Shown: positions 18,377 to 18,825 of the stretch, one piece after another
Position numbering within the stretch: the first letter of the stretch is position 1
Layout of the letters: every line of letters begins with the position of its first letter
NCBI GenBank assembly: GCA_015499985.1
Contig: JAAAUF010000819.1
Coordinates: 1-18,825, forward strand
Length of the DNA stretch: 18,825 nt
Direction: 5' to 3'
From: Haplosporangium gracile
Taxonomy: Eukaryota > Mortierellomycota > Mortierellomycetes > Mortierellales > Mortierellaceae
Translations under genes and position numbers: made by a program
The notes under the pieces: model-generated
Databases searched by the model: none
Seen by the model: only the letters and a program-made list of their open reading frames with translations
Told to the model about the DNA's origin: nothing

Positions 18377-18713
18377 TGCAAAAAAGGGAAACAGTAATGG
18401 AGGCCTTATGGACTAACTCAGGACTGGATACAAGTGACATACCTATGACACCCCATTCTTGTCCCTTCCTTCTCTCTGTTATTCTTTCTCTTTCTCTCAA
18501 TCTTACTCCTCTTCTCCTTATATGATACCCATTACCATGTTACTCTACATGATTTCTTCGCCTCCTATCTGTAATGAGTATGACGTCTTTGATATAAATC
18601 GCCCTTGGCTGGCCCAGGTGGTATATTTATCTTTCTGATTTTAAGCACCTCAGATGTTCAATTGTGCGCATGCGATAGATTCATTAAAGTTATCGATTCA
18701 CATAGTCAATGCG
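18377..18713 (+). other. 3' flank of the chitinase gene
   Basis: This is an AT- and pyrimidine-rich region without a gene. No canonical AATAAA is present; GATATAAATCG (about 18590) and ATTAAAG (about 18683) are the nearest variants. Confidence 0.45.

Positions 18714-18825
<112 letters not shown>

Overview
The window looks like nuclear DNA of a filamentous early-diverging fungus, most likely Mortierellomycota (Mortierella-type). That placement is inference: it rests on protein families I recognise by eye and on the gene style, not on a search. Genes carry many introns of roughly 80-180 nt with GT...AG ends and CTAAC/CTAAT-like branch sites. 5' leaders are CT-rich. Intergenic DNA is full of purine/pyrimidine tracts, homopolymers and microsatellites. 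Coordinates below were obtained by splicing open frames by hand and requiring phase agreement at every junction.

Layout. 2-145 (+): C-terminal end of a gene that starts outside the window. 146-3079: mostly non-coding, with one doubtful small membrane-protein ORF (1807-2151), a degenerate ~25-bp tandem repeat (2180-2342) and a 25-T tract. 3080-5382 (-): a seven-exon gene for a 576-aa protein of a family I associate with Mortierella-type fungi; it has a GRKxDL...E..K block resembling a PD-(D/E)XK nuclease core. 5383-7008: intergenic, one weak ORF. 7009-7670 (-): two-exon gene for a ~182-aa four-helix membrane protein. 7968-8320: a nested inverted-repeat (hairpin) element with two inverted 12-bp repeat arrays, unexplained by any gene. 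About 8440-9970 (-): a decayed Crypton-type tyrosine-recombinase transposon.

10333-12798 (-): a nine-exon FAD-dependent monooxygenase (475 aa) with two microexons of 26 and 11 nt; the 11-nt one supplies four residues of the conserved GDACHK flavin motif. 12799-16590: gene-poor, with a 21-bp minisatellite (13536-13682), a frameshifted gene-like fragment (about 14370-14595) and a second site of the ~25-bp repeat family (15000-15060). 16797-18376 (+): a two-exon secreted GH18 class III-type chitinase (490 aa) with a Ser/Thr linker and two CBM5/12 chitin-binding domains. The window ends in a (GTT)n microsatellite.

The genes do not form an obvious pathway or cluster. The chitinase acts on cell-wall chitin outside the cell, the flavin monooxygenase is a stand-alone oxidative enzyme, and the nuclease-like gene belongs to an apparently lineage-specific family. 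The middle of the window (about 7.7-10 kb) is a transposon-rich gap between them.
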